The notes: generated by a model not told the origin, from the letters alone. DNA of 51,757 nucleotides from Pseudonocardia sp. 73-21 (GCF_001899645.1 NZ_MKVV01000074.1:1-51757), one strand, 5' to 3'. Shown: positions 1 through 9,750, counted from the first letter of the stretch. Made by a program: numbers and translations.

Positions 1-37
1 GCCCGGAGATCAACTTTCCATCCACCCGGAGTTCTCG

Positions 38-649
38 ATGACCGTTGACAGCATAGAGCTCGGCCCGTACCGAGTCACCCGACGCGAGGTCGGGGTGTCA
101 GCGGGCCTTGTCTGGCTGACTCACGGCGAGGTCTCGCCGATTACGTGGGCGACGTCCGCGGAGCGTCCAACTCGGGGTAGCTACCCGCCGAACAGGTCGG
201 ACGCTTCCCCGACCGAGTGGTGGTGTGCCGGCGTCAGCCTCGACGAGGCTCGTGCCGAGAGCTGGGTAGCGCTGTCGATGGCAGCTGGTCAGGCGCCGCC
301 ATCTGTGGACGACTGGCGCTCGCTTCGTGTCGAGCCACGGCCGGCGCAGGTCGAGGACAACACGGAGTTCGCGTACGGCGTGTGGCGGACGCTGTCGTGG
401 CTGCTCGGCGTGCGCGAGGACTTTCCGATCTACACCTCGTGGCAGCGCGCGGCCGGGATCCCGCCTGAGCGGCCGCATCTGGACGCGCCGCTCCGCGGAG
501 GGCAGCCGGATGAGGCCTGGCATGCCGCCGAGCGTGCGTCGCAGGAGCAGGCGCGGGCGGAGGCGCTGCACTGGTGGCGACACGTCCGGGCGCAGGTCGA
601 CGCTGCGGCCGCGCGTGAGGTGAAGGCCGGCCACGAGCAGAACTCGTAG
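38..649 (+). CDS. hypothetical protein of the mobile element
   Basis: A 203-residue protein that I do not recognise. The ATG is preceded by GGAG six bases upstream, which supports the start. It is soluble, rich in Trp, and ends in a charged, probably helical stretch (about residues 160-200, Glu/Ala/Arg-rich). It lies on the strand opposite to the conjugation operon and converges on the relaxase gene, with only 19 bases between the two stop codons. High third-position GC and the ribosome binding site support real coding. It may be an accessory or cargo protein of the element; no function is claimed. Confidence 0.6.
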   Translation: MTVDSIELGPYRVTRREVGVSAGLVWLTHGEVSPITWATSAERPTRGSYPPNRSDASPTEWWCAGVSLDEARAESWVALSMAAGQAPPSVDDWRSLRVEPRPAQVEDNTEFAYGVWRTLSWLLGVREDFPIYTSWQRAAGIPPERPHLDAPLRGGQPDEAWHAAERASQEQARAEALHWWRHVRAQVDAAAAREVKAGHEQNS

Positions 650-668
650 CCAGCCCACCTCCTGCGGC

Positions 669-3600
669 TTATCGCTCCAGCGCTGGCTCCTCAACAGCGC
701 GCTCGAACTCGTCCGACGACGAGTCGTCCCAGCGGCTCAGGTCGTGGCGGCGTGCCTCCTCTTCCGCTTCGAGCGCGGCTCGGGCCTCCTCTGCCTCTCG
801 CCGTTGCCTTATCTCGACAAGTGCGGCCTGCGCTCCCGCAACCGCCTCGGCGGTCTCGTCGGCCGGTGGGACCCGACGACGCTGGGCAGGATGTTGCTTC
901 TCCAGCGGGTCGGGCGTCGCGGTCTCTCGGATGTCGGGCTCGGGTCCCGAGATCGTGTCGTCGGCGCTGCGCTCGACTGGCTCGTGCTCCACGACGTCGT
1001 TCGGGTGCAGGTCGTACTCGTCGCGGACCTCGCGTGTCGTGTCGCCGTCGAGCTGCTCGGCGCGGTGGGCCTCCAGCCACTCCTGAGCCGTCACCCGGTC
1101 GTCGGGGTCGTCCGGATCGACCCCTCGCGCCCGCAGCTCGGCACGGGCACGGTCATGGATCTCGCGGGACTTGGCCGAGTGGGCGAACCATGTGCCGCGG
1201 GCGTCGTCGACCTCGTCGAGCTGGCTCAGCCGCTCGGACAGCTCCGCCGCTCGCTGCTCGGCCTCGCGGGCGGATTCCCGGAGCTGAGCGGCGTCCTCCA
1301 TCGATGTGCCGGGCGCGTCGGCTCGGCTGCGCCAGATCGTCGCGTCGGCCCGCGCCTGGTCGAGCGCCTCATGCGTGGCGTCGAGTTCGGCGCCGACAAA
1401 CCGAGGCGCCCACCGCTCCTCCCGCTCGTAGGCGCGGACGCGGGCGCGGAGCTGCCCGTCGGACATGCTCGCTTCCTCGTCGGTCGCGTGGAGCAGGCCG
1501 AGCTCGCGGTGCGCCGCGCGGAACAGCGCCGCCTTCTCGGCCATCGCGGGCGCCGGTGCGTCGCCCAGCGGGTCGCGGTCGTGGTCGTAGCCGACCAGCT
1601 CCCGGTAGGCGGCGGCCCAGCCCGCCCGGCGCTCCCATTCCTGGCGCGCGAGCACGTCGACGCCGCTGTCCGGCACCGGCCCCAGCGCCTCGACCGCCCA
1701 CTGCGGCGCCTGCTCGGCGGTCTCGGCGCCCAGCTCGTGACGACGCTCGGTCGCAGCGTCCACACGATCCTGCAGCCACCGCCGCCACTCCTCTGGGACA
1801 TCAGCCGGGACCAGTTCGGCTAGATCAGTCAGGTTCGGCGTAAGGCGACCGTGCAGGCTGTGGGTGATGCGGTGGTGCAGCACCTGCGCGGGCGATGCCG
1901 CCGACATGAGCCCGCGGTCGTCGGCCACGGCCGCCGCGAGCACAGCTTCGGCGTCGTGGCCGGCCAGCTCGGCCGTCCGGAGCAGGCGCTCGAGCGAGCC
2001 GAACGCATCGTCCGCCGAGATCGCCGCGCGGTCCCGCGGTGTCAGGGCTCCTTCGACGGTCAGGCGGTCGAGCGTGGCCGTGAGCCGTCCGGCGGTGACG
2101 TGCTGGGCCACGACGTCGATCAGCCGGTCGACGTGGGTCATCGTGGAGCGGGCGTCAATCTCGGCCTGCTCCCGCTGCGCCAGCGCCGTCCGCTCCTCGT
2201 GCTCAGCCGTCAGCGCGTCGGCGAGCACCGCCTGCGGTGACCGGATCGAGGCGGTGTTCGACTCACCCGTGTCGGCGTCCTCAGCCACAGCGCGTGTGAC
2301 CACATAGAAGGTGTTCGACTCCCGTCCACGGGTTCCCGGCACGTACACGCCTGCGGCGGTCGCGCCCGAACTGGTGATGCCGTGTGAGGTGTCGACGGTG
2401 CGGCCCTGCGCGCTGTCGCGGGTGCTCGCATAGCCGAGCGAGAGGTGTTCGCGCACGTAGGACGCCGGGAGCTGCATCGGCGTGCCGAGCCGCTCGCCCC
2501 ACGCGTTCCACTCGCCTTCGTCCGCCGCGTCGCGGCGGCGCTCGACGATCGGGGCGACAGTGAGCCCGCCGTCTGGCCGGAGCGCGGTGACGCGGTAGGT
2601 CTGGCGGGTGATCGGCGCGGCTGTGTTGTCCTCGAACCGGCGCAGGTGCCAGGCCAGCGAGCGGGCCTCGACGAGGTCGCCGACGCCGGCGGTCACTCCT
2701 TCCCAGTCGCGGATACCTAGCTCGACGCCGTGCTCCTCGACGTGCCCGAGCGAGACCATCTCGGCCCGCAGCTCCGAGGAGACGCGGGCCGCGGCGGCGT
2801 TCGTCCCGACCAGGAGCAGCGACTGCTTGCCGTCGAGCGAATCGGCCAAGTAGGCACGGGCCGCTGCTGCTTCGGCCTGCTCGACGGTGCCCCCGTCACG
2901 GATCCGGCCGTGCCTGGCGTACTCGTCGAGAGCGGTCGCGTCCCCGTCGCGCAGTCGTAGGGACGCCGGGCCTTCCCAGTCGTTGGTGAACCGGCGCACC
3001 TCGGCGAGGTGGTGCACGATGCCGTGCTCGACGACGTCGGCCAGCGCGCCACCGGGCCCGATCGCGGTGAGCTGTTTCGGGTCGCCCACGAGCAGCACCT
3101 TCGCCCCGGCGCGTTCGCATCGCGCGCTGATCTCCGCGAGCGTGTCGGAGTCGGCGGTACCGGCCTCGTCGACCACCACCAGGTCGTCGCGCCTCAGCCG
3201 CCACGCCTCGTCGCCACCGGGCAGCACGGACGGGCTCTCGCCACCGGAGCCGCCCGGCTGCGGGCTGTCGAGCCGGCGCTGGGCAGCGAGCCAGGACGCG
3301 ACGTTGCGCGCGTCGAGCCCTTCGGCGGCCAGCACGTCGGCGGCCACCTGGTAGGGCGCGAGCCCGAACACTCGCCGTCCTGTCCCGGTGGCGCCCGCTT
3401 CGGGATCGGCGGGCGTATCCGGGTCGCCGTTGCGCCAGGCGTCGGCGATCGCCCCGACGACGAACGACTTGCCTGTGCCGGCGGCCGCCATGAGCACCTC
3501 GACCCGGGCCCCGGACGTCAGTACGCCGCGCAGCGTGGCTGCCTGGTCGGTGCCGAGCGTTACCCCGGACTCGGCGTAGCGCTGGACGAGCCGGTCGGCC

Positions 3601-5150
3601 ACCTCGCGTGGGAGGGTCGCCGCGCCGCGAACGACCGCTGCCGCTCGGATGGCATGCTCGGCCATGTAGCGGCCCTCCGTGGTGTAGAGCGTCCCGGTCG
3701 GCGACGCGTACGGCGACTGACCGTTCGCGAGCAGCTCCGACGCCGGCAGGTTCGTCGTGCTCTCCCGAACGGTAACGGGCACCGACTGCTCGAGCGCGGT
3801 GTCGGCCAGCCCTTCCAGGAGCGCCTCGACGTCCTCCGGCGCGATCCTCAGGTTGCCCGGTAGCGCGTCCGACACGGCCCGGATGAGCGCCGACCGGGTC
3901 CAGGCCTGTTTCGAGTCCGAGACCGTGGCCAGCGCACGCTCGACGACGTCGCGCGACGACCAGTCAGCTGCCTCGCCCGCCGCTTGGGCGCGGGCGAGCA
4001 CGTCGTTCGCGAGGCTGGTCAACCCGCCGACGAGGACGTCGTGGCACTGCGACGACCAGCGCGCGATCTGCTCGTCGCGGGACTCGCCGTCGTGGGACTT
4101 GCCCGCCCGGGTGGCGAGCGTGGCCTGCTGGGCGATGAAGAACCGTTCCGCCGACGTCGGCTCGCGCCCGTTGGCGTCCCGGTAGGCATTCAGGATCTCG
4201 GCGGTCTTGGCGGTGACTGCTCGTCGGCGTGACGAGAACAGGTCCATCACCCGCTGTGGGATGCCGAGGATCTCCCGGGCCTTCCCGTCCGGGCGCGTTG
4301 CGAACTCGACGCCGAGCGACCGGGTCAGGTGGGCCTCCATCACACGCTCGGCGACCGCAGCCGCGGCGGCCCGCAACGTGTGGATCGCCCGGGTGTCGAG
4401 CGTGCGCCACACCCCGTCCGAACACAGGATGCGATTCAGGATCGCCTGGTGAACGTGCAGCTGCGGGTCCTTGTCGCGGGAGTCGTGCTGCAGGAACCGG
4501 GCGGCAACGAAGTTCGCCGCGTCGATCCAGCGACCAGACCCGCCGCCGTGGTGGCCGACGCGCGAGAAGCCGGCGTTGGTCTGCATGTACTCCAGCGCCG
4601 CAGTCGCGCCGGCCATCACCGCGTCCTCGACGGCCTTGGCGTGTGCTGACCACGCCTCCGCGGCTTCGGCGTCGCCGGCCGCGAGCGCGTCGTTCGCGGC
4701 CCGTTCGAAGGAGACGCCGAGCACGGTGACGCTCTTGGGCGCGGAGAACGTCAGGTCGATGAACGACACGGCTTGGCGCGCGGACCGTTCTGCCTGAGCG
4801 AGGAGCTCGGACCGTCGTTCCGCGCCGGCGGAGGGCTCCGCAGCAACGAGTGCCTTGTAGATGTCCTCCGCGCTGCGGTACTTGCGGTGGCGGGCACCGA
4901 GCGCCGCGGCGTCGCCCCATGTCGAGCGTGCGTGCGCTGCAGGGTCCCGTGGGTCGAGCAGGTTCGTGTAGATCGCCTCCATCAGGTCGGCGTCGACCTC
5001 ACCGCTCAGGCCGAGCGCCTCGGCTCCAGCGCCCCACCAGAGCCCCGGCGGCTCGCCGGTCGCGACTGCCCCGGTGTAGTAGCCCTCGCGCGCCTGCGCG
5101 ACCGCCTTGGTCAGGTACCGGACGTCGTGTCCGGTCGCGATGCTCAACAC
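669..5150 (-). CDS. MobF-family (TrwC/TraI-like) conjugative relaxase-helicase
   Basis: The 1493-residue product nicks and unwinds DNA for conjugative transfer. The N-terminal TrwC-type relaxase domain has a tyrosine pair at Y24-Y25 and the three-histidine metal site H222, H232, H234 (LHVH followed by QAILN). An SF1 helicase domain follows, with Walker A AAAGTGKS near 555-562 and Walker B VVVDEAG near 658-664. The C-terminal third is Glu/Ala/Arg-rich and probably coiled coil. The GTG start follows GAGGGGG at good spacing. Length and domain order fit actinobacterial MobF relaxases. It is the last gene of the leftward operon, separated from the DUF4913 gene by a 280-base region that may hold the transfer origin. 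The exact catalytic tyrosine is inferred from position. Confidence 0.93.
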   Translation of the reverse strand: MLSIATGHDVRYLTKAVAQAREGYYTGAVATGEPPGLWWGAGAEALGLSGEVDADLMEAIYTNLLDPRDPAAHARSTWGDAAALGARHRKYRSAEDIYKALVAAEPSAGAERRSELLAQAERSARQAVSFIDLTFSAPKSVTVLGVSFERAANDALAAGDAEAAEAWSAHAKAVEDAVMAGATAALEYMQTNAGFSRVGHHGGGSGRWIDAANFVAARFLQHDSRDKDPQLHVHQAILNRILCSDGVWRTLDTRAIHTLRAAAAAVAERVMEAHLTRSLGVEFATRPDGKAREILGIPQRVMDLFSSRRRAVTAKTAEILNAYRDANGREPTSAERFFIAQQATLATRAGKSHDGESRDEQIARWSSQCHDVLVGGLTSLANDVLARAQAAGEAADWSSRDVVERALATVSDSKQAWTRSALIRAVSDALPGNLRIAPEDVEALLEGLADTALEQSVPVTVRESTTNLPASELLANGQSPYASPTGTLYTTEGRYMAEHAIRAAAVVRGAATLPREVADRLVQRYAESGVTLGTDQAATLRGVLTSGARVEVLMAAAGTGKSFVVGAIADAWRNGDPDTPADPEAGATGTGRRVFGLAPYQVAADVLAAEGLDARNVASWLAAQRRLDSPQPGGSGGESPSVLPGGDEAWRLRRDDLVVVDEAGTADSDTLAEISARCERAGAKVLLVGDPKQLTAIGPGGALADVVEHGIVHHLAEVRRFTNDWEGPASLRLRDGDATALDEYARHGRIRDGGTVEQAEAAAARAYLADSLDGKQSLLLVGTNAAAARVSSELRAEMVSLGHVEEHGVELGIRDWEGVTAGVGDLVEARSLAWHLRRFEDNTAAPITRQTYRVTALRPDGGLTVAPIVERRRDAADEGEWNAWGERLGTPMQLPASYVREHLSLGYASTRDSAQGRTVDTSHGITSSGATAAGVYVPGTRGRESNTFYVVTRAVAEDADTGESNTASIRSPQAVLADALTAEHEERTALAQREQAEIDARSTMTHVDRLIDVVAQHVTAGRLTATLDRLTVEGALTPRDRAAISADDAFGSLERLLRTAELAGHDAEAVLAAAVADDRGLMSAASPAQVLHHRITHSLHGRLTPNLTDLAELVPADVPEEWRRWLQDRVDAATERRHELGAETAEQAPQWAVEALGPVPDSGVDVLARQEWERRAGWAAAYRELVGYDHDRDPLGDAPAPAMAEKAALFRAAHRELGLLHATDEEASMSDGQLRARVRAYEREERWAPRFVGAELDATHEALDQARADATIWRSRADAPGTSMEDAAQLRESAREAEQRAAELSERLSQLDEVDDARGTWFAHSAKSREIHDRARAELRARGVDPDDPDDRVTAQEWLEAHRAEQLDGDTTREVRDEYDLHPNDVVEHEPVERSADDTISGPEPDIRETATPDPLEKQHPAQRRRVPPADETAEAVAGAQAALVEIRQRREAEEARAALEAEEEARRHDLSRWDDSSSDEFERAVEEPALER

Positions 5151-5195
5151 GGTGCCCCCTCGCAGATGATCATGGTGAGCGACCGGAGGAGTGCC

Positions 5196-5228
5196 GATCG
5201 GCAGGGCCCGCCAGGGCCCGTACCGATC
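5196..5228. repeat. imperfect hairpin upstream of the relaxase gene
   Basis: Outer arms GATCGG (5196-5201) and CCGATC (5223-5228) enclose two GGGCCC blocks that can pair with each other, leaving a GCCA loop and a small internal mismatch. It lies 46 bases before the relaxase start. No T-run follows, so it is not an obvious intrinsic terminator. It could be part of an oriT structure or a leader element of the relaxase mRNA. The pairing is seen; its role is inference. Confidence 0.4.
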
Positions 5229-5240
5229 CCCCTCTGATCG

Positions 5241-5430
5241 TGATGCCTCGGTGTGCTCGGCTTGTGGATCTTGGTTGTTGTCGTGCTGGTGAGTGGTGCG
5301 TGGAGATATCTCGGGAGTGCTGGAGGTGGTGTTCGGAGATGGCGTGATGAGCGTGTGGACGGGTTGATGAGGTGGTGTCGTTCGGTTCTGCGGTGTCTCT
5401 TGGTGGTGCGGTTGCTCTTGCGGTTGGTGC
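5241..5430. other. strand-asymmetric non-coding region, candidate oriT or Rho-utilisation region
   Basis: By hand count only 43 of 190 bases on the + strand are A or C, so the operon-sense (minus) strand is about 77% A+C and poor in G. No credible gene lies here. Intergenic DNA directly before a MobF relaxase is a usual place for oriT. A C-rich, G-poor transcript is also what Rho binds, so the region could attenuate relaxase expression. The sequence does not decide between these. Confidence 0.4.
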
Positions 5431-6114
5431 TCATCGGCGGTCCCGGAAGAGGGCCTGCTGGTACGCCGTGGCTTCGGCGCGCTGCTCTTCGGTCGGCTCC
5501 GGGCCGGCGGCCCGGAGGGCGTCGAGATCGGCTCCGGCGACCCACACGGCGGCGACCAACCCGGCGTGCTGTGCGAGGGCCGGCGGCCCGGGCGGAAGCA
5601 CCTCGACCGGACGGCCGTTGGTGGCGACGTGGCGACCGAGATCGCACTTCGCGAGCACCCCGCGCACCCGCCGCGCGACGCCCGGACGCTGCCGGTCGTG
5701 CCAGTCGCCGACCCGAAGCGACGAGCCGGTTTCGGCGCCGTACGCGTCCGCGTGCGCCACGCGGAGCCACCACAGCTCCTCGATCACCTCGGGGTGCCAG
5801 AGCCAGCAGGAGGACAGGAATGCGTCGGGGAACCAGAGGTAGACGCGCCAGACCCACGTCGCGAGGTCGTCGAGGTCGGCTTCGGCCTGAGCGGCGTCGT
5901 CAGCCAGGAGCCACGAGCGCACACCGGGCGGGGCGACATCGCCCGACTCGACTGGTGCCGGGTCGGTCTCCGACTCGACGAGGGCAGCCACCTGCTTCCC
6001 GAGCATGGTCACGTTGTGGTCGAGCGACTCGATCCGACGGAAGGCCCGCTCCAGGGCGCGGCCGAGCGCCTCGACGGCGTTCGTGAGCTCAGCTGGTTCG
6101 GATGGGGTGGTCAC
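5431..6114 (-). CDS. DUF4913-family protein
   Basis: A 227-residue protein. Residues 1-50 form a probable coiled coil (LxxAxxRIxxLxxNVxxL pattern). Residues 83-125 match the Trp-rich pattern of DUF4913, a family found in actinobacterial conjugative elements: WVWRVY, then C-x-W-x-HPEVIEELWWL. The GTG start overlaps the stop of the preceding gene by four bases (GTGA), which indicates translational coupling. The function is unknown; position between the coupling ATPase and the relaxase suggests a transfer-accessory role. The family call is from memory of the pattern. Confidence 0.7.
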   Translation of the reverse strand: MTTPSEPAELTNAVEALGRALERAFRRIESLDHNVTMLGKQVAALVESETDPAPVESGDVAPPGVRSWLLADDAAQAEADLDDLATWVWRVYLWFPDAFLSSCWLWHPEVIEELWWLRVAHADAYGAETGSSLRVGDWHDRQRPGVARRVRGVLAKCDLGRHVATNGRPVEVLPPGPPALAQHAGLVAAVWVAGADLDALRAAGPEPTEEQRAEATAYQQALFRDRR

Positions 6115-6596
6115 AGCTCGGCTCCTCGGGTCTCAGTGTCCGCCGGAGCGGACGTGTCATCGGCGTGCCAGAGGGCGAGCTGCTCGCGGCGCTCGGCCTC
6201 GCCCACGTCACGCCCGGAGCGGGCGACCGGGTCGGAGCTGGTCCGAGGCAGTGGGATCACTGGTGCGCCCACGGGGGTCCCCTCGGCGGTATCGGCCCGG
6301 ATGGCGTCCAGATCGGCCTCGTCGAGACCCCAGGCGTGGACGGGTGTTCCCAGAGGTTCGGTAGCTGCGTCCTGGTAGCCGCGCACCGCAGCCCGCGCGT
6401 CGTCGAGGGGTCGCCCGTCGCGGGCGAGCGCCTGCGCGGCGTCCTCGGCAGACATCGTCGGACCGCTCGACAGGACCGAGCCCTCGCCACCGACCAGCCC
6501 GCGCTCGTCGGACGGCGCGATGTCGGGCCGGAAGGCACCGAGGCGACGATTGGTCAGCACGAACGGGATCGGAGCGTCATCGTCGTTGTTGGGCAT
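6111..6596 (-). CDS. hypothetical protein in transfer operon
   Basis: A 161-residue acidic, low-complexity protein beginning MPNNDDDAPIPFVLTNRR, with no membrane segment and no recognised domain. A strong ribosome binding site, GGAGGTGACC, lies just upstream of the ATG. It starts 66 bases after the traD-like stop and overlaps the DUF4913 gene by four bases. It is probably a small conjugation accessory protein; that function is inferred from position only. Confidence 0.65.
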   Translation of the reverse strand: MPNNDDDAPIPFVLTNRRLGAFRPDIAPSDERGLVGGEGSVLSSGPTMSAEDAAQALARDGRPLDDARAAVRGYQDAATEPLGTPVHAWGLDEADLDAIRADTAEGTPVGAPVIPLPRTSSDPVARSGRDVGEAERREQLALWHADDTSAPADTETRGAEL

Positions 6597-6662
6597 GGGT
6601 CACCTCCTGTGGGAGTGGGTGGAGCGGCGGAGCCGGGTATATGTCGCCCGGCTCCGCCGCGG

Positions 6663-8744
6663 TCACGAGCGGTCGAGCGGGCCGGGCTGGTCGTCGCCGG
6701 GCAGCTCAGGCACCGAGAACGGCCGGTACTCCGCAGCGGCCGGTCCGAGGCCGGTGAAGCGAGCGCGGAGCGCCGTCCGGCGGGCGACGACCCAGCGCGA
6801 CACCGGTCCCCGGAGCACGGCCAGCAACCAGGCGGCGATCGCACGGCCCGGGTAGCGCCACAGCGACACCACCGAGAGGCCAGCCGCGACGCCGAGCCCG
6901 CCGGCTTCGATTGGCGCAGCCCACTCCGGCAACAGGCTGGCGAAAAAGCCCGTCATGTACTGCAGCCCGAGCCACAGACCGACCGCGGCGGCCCCGAGCG
7001 CGCTGGCCTGACGGCCCACCCACCGACCAGCAACCTGCAGGACGAACATCGTCACCAGGCGCGCTCGGACGGTGATCGCGTCCGGCGCGTGGTGCGCGCG
7101 GACGTCGAACCGTCGGAACGCCTGCTCGGCTCGGCCAACCACCGGCGGGATCGTCGAGGTGAAGACCACCACGCGGCCTTGCGGAAGGGTCGCGATCTGG
7201 GCAGGCGCGAGGACCGGGACCCGCCGTGTCGAGCGGGATGCGACCCGGCCGTTGAGATCTGTGGTGACGATCGGCTCGTCGCGTTCGCCAGCGAGGGTCG
7301 ACCAGTAGTTCAGGTCGTCGCGGTCGCCCGTGCCACCGAACAGCACGCGGGCTCCCGAGTTGTTGATGATGGCGCTCGCCTTCGCGTCGCCGTAGCGGTC
7401 GACGAGCTGCGCCCGGCTCTGGACGCAGGCGACGATCGACACGCCACGCCCACCCATGTCGGCCGTCCACTGGTGCAGGGGGATGGGGCAGATCAGCGCT
7501 GCCTCGTCGAGGCGGAGCGCCAGGGGCGGGTCCAGGCGCCCGCCCGGGCAGAACGCGGCGAGGCGGCGGGCCTCGCGGGCGACCCAGCCGGTCATCCCGC
7601 AGACGAGCGGAGCGACCTGGTTCTCCTCGCCACCGAGCATGAAGATCGTCCCACGCTCAGCGAGAAGCCGGCTGATGTCGAGCGGGCGCCCGCCCTCCCG
7701 CACCGGGAGTGACGCGTCACGCGCGGGGCCGTGGGTAATCCAGGCCAGGGCGGGCGCGATCGTGGACGTGATCGACGAGCGGGTGCGCTCGTTGGTCTCA
7801 ATGAACTGGGTGACCGCCGACTCGAAGGCCGGCTCGGGGCTGTGGTCGTGCAGCAGCCCGATGATCTCGGCCTGGTGGCGTGGGAGGTCAGAGAGCCACT
7901 TCTGGACGTCGGCCATCGTCAGGTCACCGGCGAGCGCCGCGGCGTGCATGAGCGCGGCGAGGTTCCGGCGGCCCTGGTCGTCCCAGAACTCCCGGTCGCC
8001 ACCGCCACCGTGGTAACCATGGCCGGTCGCGGCGAGCATGTCCGTCGCTCGCTCGCTGGCCGTCACCGGATCCTCGCAGCCGACGAGCGGGTCGAACGTG
8101 ACCGTGGACTCGCGCCCGCCCAACCCGACCGGGTTGAAGACGTAGACCGGGCCGCGACGGGCTCGCATCGGACCGACCTGGTCCAGAAGGTCGGTCCGGG
8201 TCGACGTGGCGATGACGGCGCCCGGAGCATCGACGATCTGACCAGCGAGCCACTGCGACTTACCCATGCGGGGCCCGCCGAACACGATCACGACTTCCTC
8301 GACGGCCGCGAGGACCTGCGTGGCACCGACCCGGCACAGCTTCACCGCGACCTCGGAGACGGGCAGCTTCGCGAGCTGCGCCCAGCGGTCGCTGCGCCCC
8401 TCGAGCGCGAGTGACGGCCGCAGGGTTCCGGCGCGCCGGCGCATGGCGACCGCGCCGCGGTGACGGAAGATGTCGAGCCCGGACGCGACACCGGACTTCC
8501 GGCGGATCGCGCTGCCCCACCGCGTCACGGTCGCGGCAGTACGGGCCCACCGGTGCCACACGAACGCCGCTGCGAACAGCAGGAGCACCACGATCACAAG
8601 CGGGTTGGTGCTCCGCAGGAAGGAGGTGCCGAACAAGGTCGCGCCAGCGGCGCAGCCGAACGCCATCGGGCGAGCGCCTCGGCGCCAGGCGACGCGCGAG
8701 CCGAAGGTGAGGATTGTCGTCAGGACGAGGGCGTAGACGTTCAT
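6663..8744 (-). CDS. TraD/TraG/VirD4-like conjugal coupling ATPase
   Basis: The 693-residue product is a type IV coupling protein, which brings the relaxase-DNA complex to the transfer channel at the membrane. N-terminal hydrophobic segments lie at about 1-15 and 28-62. Walker A is GGPRMGKS near 156-163 and Walker B LRLDEAA near 410-416, followed by TADMGGRGVS, typical of the TraM-recognition part of TraD/TraG. Two further hydrophobic segments occur at about 585-645, so the ATPase domain sits between membrane regions, which is unusual for classical VirD4. The ATG overlaps the stop of the DUF2637 gene by four bases (ATGA). Confidence 0.9.
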   Translation of the reverse strand: MNVYALVLTTILTFGSRVAWRRGARPMAFGCAAGATLFGTSFLRSTNPLVIVVLLLFAAAFVWHRWARTAATVTRWGSAIRRKSGVASGLDIFRHRGAVAMRRRAGTLRPSLALEGRSDRWAQLAKLPVSEVAVKLCRVGATQVLAAVEEVVIVFGGPRMGKSQWLAGQIVDAPGAVIATSTRTDLLDQVGPMRARRGPVYVFNPVGLGGRESTVTFDPLVGCEDPVTASERATDMLAATGHGYHGGGGDREFWDDQGRRNLAALMHAAALAGDLTMADVQKWLSDLPRHQAEIIGLLHDHSPEPAFESAVTQFIETNERTRSSITSTIAPALAWITHGPARDASLPVREGGRPLDISRLLAERGTIFMLGGEENQVAPLVCGMTGWVAREARRLAAFCPGGRLDPPLALRLDEAALICPIPLHQWTADMGGRGVSIVACVQSRAQLVDRYGDAKASAIINNSGARVLFGGTGDRDDLNYWSTLAGERDEPIVTTDLNGRVASRSTRRVPVLAPAQIATLPQGRVVVFTSTIPPVVGRAEQAFRRFDVRAHHAPDAITVRARLVTMFVLQVAGRWVGRQASALGAAAVGLWLGLQYMTGFFASLLPEWAAPIEAGGLGVAAGLSVVSLWRYPGRAIAAWLLAVLRGPVSRWVVARRTALRARFTGLGPAAAEYRPFSVPELPGDDQPGPLDRS

Positions 8745-9418
8745 GCTCGTGATCCGTTCAGGTGGGGAGCGGCCTCACGGGGCTCCGCAGAAGTGGCCGG
8801 CCGCGCCCGGTCGAGAAGGCGGCGGGCCTCGTACTCGGTGATGTCCAGCTCCCGTGCCAGGCGACGTCGCCCGACGCCGGCGGCGATGAGCTGGGCGGTG
8901 CGCTCGTCCTCGACGACCAGGGGCGCGGCATCCCACAAGCGGGACACTCCGTGCTCGTCGAGCGAGTCATCGGCGTAGGCCTCGGCGGCGAGCTCGTACG
9001 GGATCGGCTGCTCGTCGAACTCGTGGACCTGCTGCGGGCGCCCGACGAGAACGGCCAGGTGGACCACGGCGCCGAGTACGGCTGGCGCCACAGCGGAGAC
9101 GATCACGACGACCCACCACGCCGGCTCCAGCCGGAACGCTTCCAGCCCGTGGCCCAGCGCGTTGGCCGCGACCGACATCGTCAGCAGTGCCAGAGCGAGC
9201 GTGCGGGCGAAGGAACGCGCGGCCTGATTGGCCTGGCCGCCCAACCAGACAAGGGATCCAGCTGCGGCTCCAGCGTCGATGACCACCGGCAGCAGCCACG
9301 CGAGCTGCGCGGCGAATCCGCAGACCAGCGAAAGGTCGCGCAGCGCGGAGAACGACAGCACGGCGGCCGCAGTGGCGACCACACCCAGCAGCACGTAGAG
9401 AGTGATCCGGGAGTTCAT
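8741..9418 (-). CDS. DUF2637 membrane protein with C-terminal HTH-like tail
   Basis: A 225-residue protein with about four membrane segments in residues 5-125 (ITLYVLLGVVATAAAVLSF at the N-terminus, AWLLPVVIDAGAAAGSLVW, ALALLTMSVAANALGHGL, WVVVIVSAVAPAVLGAVVHL). This is the DUF2637 pattern found with Spd-like plasmid-spread proteins of actinomycetes. The cytoplasmic tail ends in an HTH-like stretch (RLARELDITEYEARRLLDRA). Stop and start codons overlap those of both neighbours. A role in transfer or intramycelial spread is inferred from the family and from the adjacent coupling protein. Confidence 0.8.
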   Translation of the reverse strand: MNSRITLYVLLGVVATAAAVLSFSALRDLSLVCGFAAQLAWLLPVVIDAGAAAGSLVWLGGQANQAARSFARTLALALLTMSVAANALGHGLEAFRLEPAWWVVVIVSAVAPAVLGAVVHLAVLVGRPQQVHEFDEQPIPYELAAEAYADDSLDEHGVSRLWDAAPLVVEDERTAQLIAAGVGRRRLARELDITEYEARRLLDRARPATSAEPREAAPHLNGSRA

Positions 9419-9750
9419 CGGACATCACCGCCCGCCGCCGTCGCGGCGAGGCGGCGCCACTCACGCGCCGAGCAACCGCAGTCCACGGCACGTGCCCGAC
9501 TCAGCGAGCGCGCCTTGATCATTGCCACGCGGTAGATGTGCGCGAGGTCGCGGGGTGCGTGATGTCGCAGAACGGCCCACCACCCGGCCTCACGCGCGTA
9601 GAGCAGCGCCAGGGCCTCCTGGATTTCCGCGGACCTTGTGGAACCGGTCGCGTCGGACTTGATGGACTGGCTGTGCAGCCACGAGATGGCTGCACCGATC
9701 TCCGCGAGCTCGCGGAGAGCCCGGCTCCTGGACGCGGCAGCGGCGCTCAT
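9415..9750 (-). CDS. small hypothetical protein in transfer operon
   Basis: A 111-residue, mostly helical protein (LRELAEIGAAISWLHSQSI, then IQEALALLYAREAGWWAVL). The ATG at 9750 is chosen because it overlaps the upstream stop by four bases (ATGA); the open frame extends further upstream but gives an Arg-rich, non-natural N-terminus. The last four bases overlap the DUF2637 start. No known domain is recognised. Confidence 0.65.
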   Translation of the reverse strand: MSAAAASRSRALRELAEIGAAISWLHSQSIKSDATGSTRSAEIQEALALLYAREAGWWAVLRHHAPRDLAHIYRVAMIKARSLSRARAVDCGCSAREWRRLAATAAGGDVR

